Positions 7,070-9,064 of a stretch of 9,064 nt of DNA are shown here, piece after piece. The notes beneath the pieces are model-generated. The model was not told the origin of the DNA and ran no database searches. It saw only the letters and a list, made by a program, of their open reading frames with translations. A program made the translations under genes and the position numbers. Where the stretch lies: positions 1 through 9,064 of the forward strand of contig DIFU01000120.1 in assembly GCA_002419285.1 (NCBI GenBank), written 5' to 3'. The DNA is from Prolixibacteraceae bacterium UBA5740. GTDB taxonomy: Bacteria; Bacteroidota; Bacteroidia; Bacteroidales; Prolixibacteraceae. Numbering within the stretch: position 1 is the stretch's first letter; each line of letters begins with the position of its first letter.

Positions 7070-7654
7070 ATGAAGACATTAGAAATTAAAGGAAATCTCC
7101 GGTCAGCCACCGGAAAAAAAGATTCGAAAAGTTTGAGGGATCAGGAAATTGTACCATGCGTTATGTACGGTGGAGAAGAACCTATTCATTTCCAGGTTCC
7201 ATTCAGTGAATTCAGACCGGTTGTTTACTCACCTGATGTATTTCTGGTAACGGTTGATATTGATGGCAAAGCGTATAAAGCCATGCTTCAGGATACCCAG
7301 TGGCATCCGGTTGATGAAGTGCTGATGCATGCTGACTTCCTCCAGGTATCTGAAAAGAAACCGGTCAAAGTTAGCCTTCCCGTTACCATTACTGGAACAG
7401 CCAAAGGTATTAAGGTTGGGGGTAAATTGAAAGTGAACCTGCGCCGCCTGAAAGTTAAGGGTATGGTTAATGATCTTCCTGACACCATCAGTGTTGACGT
7501 GACTGAGCTTGGACTGGCCCAGAGTATCAAGGTTGGTGCCCTGAAACCTTCGGGATACCAGATTCTCAACAACAAGTCAGATGTCGTCGCTACCGTCACC
7601 GTAACACGTGCTGCACGTGCGGCTATGACCGCCGAAACCAAAGGCAAGAAGTAA
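7070..7654 (+). CDS. rplY: 50S ribosomal protein L25 / Ctc (two-domain form)
   Basis: Binds 5S rRNA in the central protuberance of the large subunit. It has 194 residues, which is the long Ctc/TL5 type (E. coli L25 has about 94). The N-terminal L25 domain spans about 4-90: it begins LEIKGNLRSATGKKDSKSLR, contains VPCVMYGG, and ends QDTQWHPVDEVLMHADFLQV. The C-terminal TL5 beta domain spans about 98-182. A short alanine- and lysine-rich tail follows (AARAAMTAETKGKK). The start is fixed by an in-frame TAA immediately before the ATG. It has its own promoter element and a roughly 90-base leader with a weak hairpin. A second perfect hairpin lies within codons 10-15. Pth follows after 18 bases, so they are very likely one transcript. 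Autogenous translational control by L25 is known in E. coli; whether it applies here is untested. Confidence 0.96.
   Translation: MKTLEIKGNLRSATGKKDSKSLRDQEIVPCVMYGGEEPIHFQVPFSEFRPVVYSPDVFLVTVDIDGKAYKAMLQDTQWHPVDEVLMHADFLQVSEKKPVKVSLPVTITGTAKGIKVGGKLKVNLRRLKVKGMVNDLPDTISVDVTELGLAQSIKVGALKPSGYQILNNKSDVVATVTVTRAARAAMTAETKGKK
7098..7114 (+). repeat. Inverted repeat in the first codons of rplY
   Basis: TCCGGT (7098-7103) and ACCGGA (7109-7114) form a perfect 6-bp stem around the 5-base loop CAGCC, starting 28 bases after the rplY start codon. It lies close enough to the initiation region to affect loading of the first ribosome. It may also be incidental to coding for LRSATG. Confidence 0.4.
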
Positions 7655-7672
7655 TCTTAAAAATACGTTGTT

Positions 7673-8248
7673 TTGAAGTACCTGATTGCCGGTTTGGGCA
7701 ACATCGGAAAAGAATACGAAAATACCCGCCACAACATCGGGTTTAAAATATTGGACGCGCTGGCAGCTGCGTCCAATATTGTTTATAGCGACAGCCGCTA
7801 CGGCTTTGTGGCCGAAATGAAATATAAGACCAGGACTTTCATTCTCCTGCGTCCCACGACTTATATGAACCTGAGTGGACGGGCGGTGAATTACTGGTTG
7901 AAGACGGAGAATATTCCCATTGAAAATATGCTGGTGTTGGTCGATGACATTGCCCTACCTTTTGGAACCTTGCGAATCAAGGCAAAAGGCAGTGACGGGG
8001 GGCATAACGGTCTTCGGAATATCCAGGATGTTCTGGGACGAAATGACTACGCCCGACTCCGTTTCGGCATTGGAGACAATTTCCATAAAGGCACGCAGAT
8101 CGATTACGTACTCGGGCAATGGAGCAGGGATGAAGAGAAAGAGCTTCCGTTTCTGATTGACCAATGTATGGATGCAGTGAAAAATTTCGGCACCATTGGC
8201 ATTGAAAGGACCATGAATATTTTCAACACCAAAAAACCAAATCCATAA
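7673..8248 (+). CDS. pth: Peptidyl-tRNA hydrolase, TTG start
   Basis: Cleaves peptidyl-tRNAs dropped from ribosomes, recycling tRNA; normally essential. The 191 residues match the family. Active-site residues are complete: N10 (GLGN), catalytic H20 (NTRHN), N66 (TTYMNLSG), D92 (VDDIALPFG) and N112 (GGHNGL). The start must be the TTG at 7673. The frame is closed upstream by TAA at 7658-7660 with no ATG or GTG between, translation from TTG gives the canonical MKYLIAGLGN, and the first internal ATG (codon 49) would remove N10 and H20. It follows rplY by 18 bases and its TAA shares one base with the ATG of the S4 gene (TAATG, 8246-8250), indicating coupled translation. A perfect 12-bp inverted repeat lies in codons 25-36. 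The weak start and hairpin may keep Pth output below that of L25. Confidence 0.96.
   Translation: MKYLIAGLGNIGKEYENTRHNIGFKILDALAAASNIVYSDSRYGFVAEMKYKTRTFILLRPTTYMNLSGRAVNYWLKTENIPIENMLVLVDDIALPFGTLRIKAKGSDGGHNGLRNIQDVLGRNDYARLRFGIGDNFHKGTQIDYVLGQWSRDEEKELPFLIDQCMDAVKNFGTIGIERTMNIFNTKKPNP
7747..7780 (+). repeat. Perfect 12-bp inverted repeat (hairpin) inside pth
   Basis: AATATTGGACGC (7747-7758) is repeated as its exact reverse complement GCGTCCAATATT (7769-7780) around a 10-base spacer. As RNA this is a long uninterrupted stem about 75 bases downstream of the pth start. It is followed by GTTTATAG rather than a run of U, so it does not look like an intrinsic terminator. The reading frame passes through intact (KILDALAAASNIVY). 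Confidence 0.85.
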
Positions 8249-8625
8249 TGGCCGATACCGTCAGGATTGACAAATGGCTTTGGACAGTCAGGCTATTCAA
8301 AACCCGCAGTCTGGCGACCGAAGCATGCAATAAGGGACATATCTTGATTGGTGATATGCCGGTTAAGCCATCCCGAATGGTTAAGCCCGGCGATATGGTA
8401 AAGGTGAAAAGACCTCCAATTTACAGACACTATAAGGTTACAGGCGTTCCCGGCAACCGGTTAGGGGCAAAAGAAGTCCCCAATTTTATGGAAGAAGTTA
8501 CCCCCCAATCCGAACTCGACCTCCTGGACATGCAGAAAGATATGCAATGGATCACCCGGGAAAGAGGCACAGGAAGACCCACCAAAAAAGACAGACGTCA
8601 GCTGGACGATTTTTTTGATAATTAA
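8248..8625 (+). CDS. Hsp15-type S4-domain RNA-binding protein
   Basis: A 125-residue protein with an N-terminal S4 RNA-binding domain (about 5-60: VRIDKWLWTVRLFKTRSLATEAC, then GHILIGDMPVKPSRMVKPGDMVKV). The basic C-terminal tail contains GRPTKKDRRQL (109-119), which resembles the end of E. coli Hsp15 (HslR) more than the roughly 90-residue Firmicutes RqcP. Hsp15 binds 50S subunits that still carry a nascent peptidyl-tRNA after abortive dissociation and helps return the tRNA to the P site; RqcP acts in alanine tailing of such chains. Placement directly behind pth, with a one-base overlap of stop and start, fits a role in handling peptidyl-tRNA. The family is certain. The choice between Hsp15-like rescue and another S4 function is inferred from the tail and context, so no symbol is given. 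Confidence 0.9.
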   Translation: MADTVRIDKWLWTVRLFKTRSLATEACNKGHILIGDMPVKPSRMVKPGDMVKVKRPPIYRHYKVTGVPGNRLGAKEVPNFMEEVTPQSELDLLDMQKDMQWITRERGTGRPTKKDRRQLDDFFDN

Positions 8626-8639
8626 TTTTTAGTTTGGAT

Positions 8640-9064
8640 ATGTTAATTGCCAGGGAGAAAAGGAAAAACAACTTATCGGAATATCTGATTTACATGTTTC
8701 AGGTTGAAGATAGTATACGCTCGGTTGACGGAGACCTGCAGGAAATTGAGGAGAGAATAATCGCTCCTTATATGCTGCCCGAGGCGACTCACCATGAGAT
8801 TGTCGATTGGTATGCCAACCTGATTTTAATGATGGAAAAAGAAAAGGTGAGAAACAAAGGGCATCTTCAATTTCTGGTGAACCTGATGGGTGATTTTCAC
8901 AATTTTCACCTGCGTCTGATGGAATCTGAAGTGGATATACAGTATACACAATCCTATAAATCGGTAGCAGGGTTATTGTCAGAAATCAGGCAGAGGGGAG
9001 CAACTGGCGCCCATGATGTGGAAACCGCCCTCACTGCCTTGTATGGCTATTTAATTCTCATACT
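8640..9064 (+). CDS. DUF4924-like protein, 3'-truncated by window edge
   Basis: An open frame from the ATG at 8640 continues without a stop to the right edge (141 codons plus two bases), so the C-terminus is missing. It begins MLIAREKRKNNLSEYLIYMFQVEDSIR, which I recognise as the opening of the Bacteroidota family DUF4924 of unknown function. The visible part is mostly amphipathic helix, with HHEIVDWYANLILMMEKEKV at 51-70, DFHNFHLRLMES at 85-96, and a start of another helix at 126. It has no signal peptide or clear membrane segment, so it is probably cytosolic. It starts 14 bases after the S4 gene on the same strand and likely belongs to the rplY-pth-S4 transcript, which hints at a link to translation but does not prove one. 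No catalytic motif is visible. Confidence 0.82.
   Translation, partial: MLIAREKRKNNLSEYLIYMFQVEDSIRSVDGDLQEIEERIIAPYMLPEATHHEIVDWYANLILMMEKEKVRNKGHLQFLVNLMGDFHNFHLRLMESEVDIQYTQSYKSVAGLLSEIRQRGATGAHDVETALTALYGYLILI

Noticed and set aside
8629..8949. Open frame of 106 codons on the minus strand at the right end
   Set aside because: The plus-strand frame from 8640 is open to the edge and has recognisable family sequence, so this is its shadow.

Overview
This is an ordinary housekeeping stretch of a chromosome from a member of the Bacteroidota, most likely a Bacteroidales or Marinilabiliales relative. Three things point there. The closest remembered matches of several proteins (Prs, L25, the PolB-type exonuclease, a DUF4924-like protein) are Bacteroidota forms. 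The intergenic regions carry the Bacteroidota sigma-ABfr -7 element TAnnTTTG. Start codons are preceded by A/T-rich leaders without a usable Shine-Dalgarno sequence. The assignment was made by reading, not by a database search.

Layout. The window opens inside pheT (phenylalanyl-tRNA synthetase beta chain; 5' end missing), followed on the same strand by a ten-helix EamA/DMT permease. A two-gene minus-strand unit faces it: udk (uridine kinase) and, overlapping its end by 11 bases, a PolB-type DEDDy 3'-5' exonuclease. A 114-base divergent region then leads to a plus-strand run of a Dabb-domain protein, manA (mannose-6-phosphate isomerase) and engB/ysxC (ribosome-assembly GTPase). After a 116-base gap with a promoter comes prs (PRPP synthetase). 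After a 109-base gap with another promoter comes a tight cluster: rplY (ribosomal protein L25/Ctc), pth (peptidyl-tRNA hydrolase), an Hsp15-type S4 RNA-binding protein, and the start of a DUF4924-like gene that runs off the right edge. No stretch over about 120 bases lacks a gene.

How the genes work together. Translation dominates: tRNA charging (pheT), 50S assembly (engB), 5S rRNA binding (rplY), peptidyl-tRNA recycling (pth) and probably rescue of stalled 50S subunits (Hsp15-like). Prs and Udk serve nucleotide synthesis and salvage; ManA links fructose-6-P and mannose-6-P.

I see no mobile element, CRISPR array, tRNA, rRNA, phage or defence system, and nothing that amounts to a new biological system. 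The most unusual signals are small and regulatory: a perfect 12-bp inverted repeat inside the early coding part of pth, a forced TTG start for pth, and a structured, possibly peptide-encoding leader before rplY.
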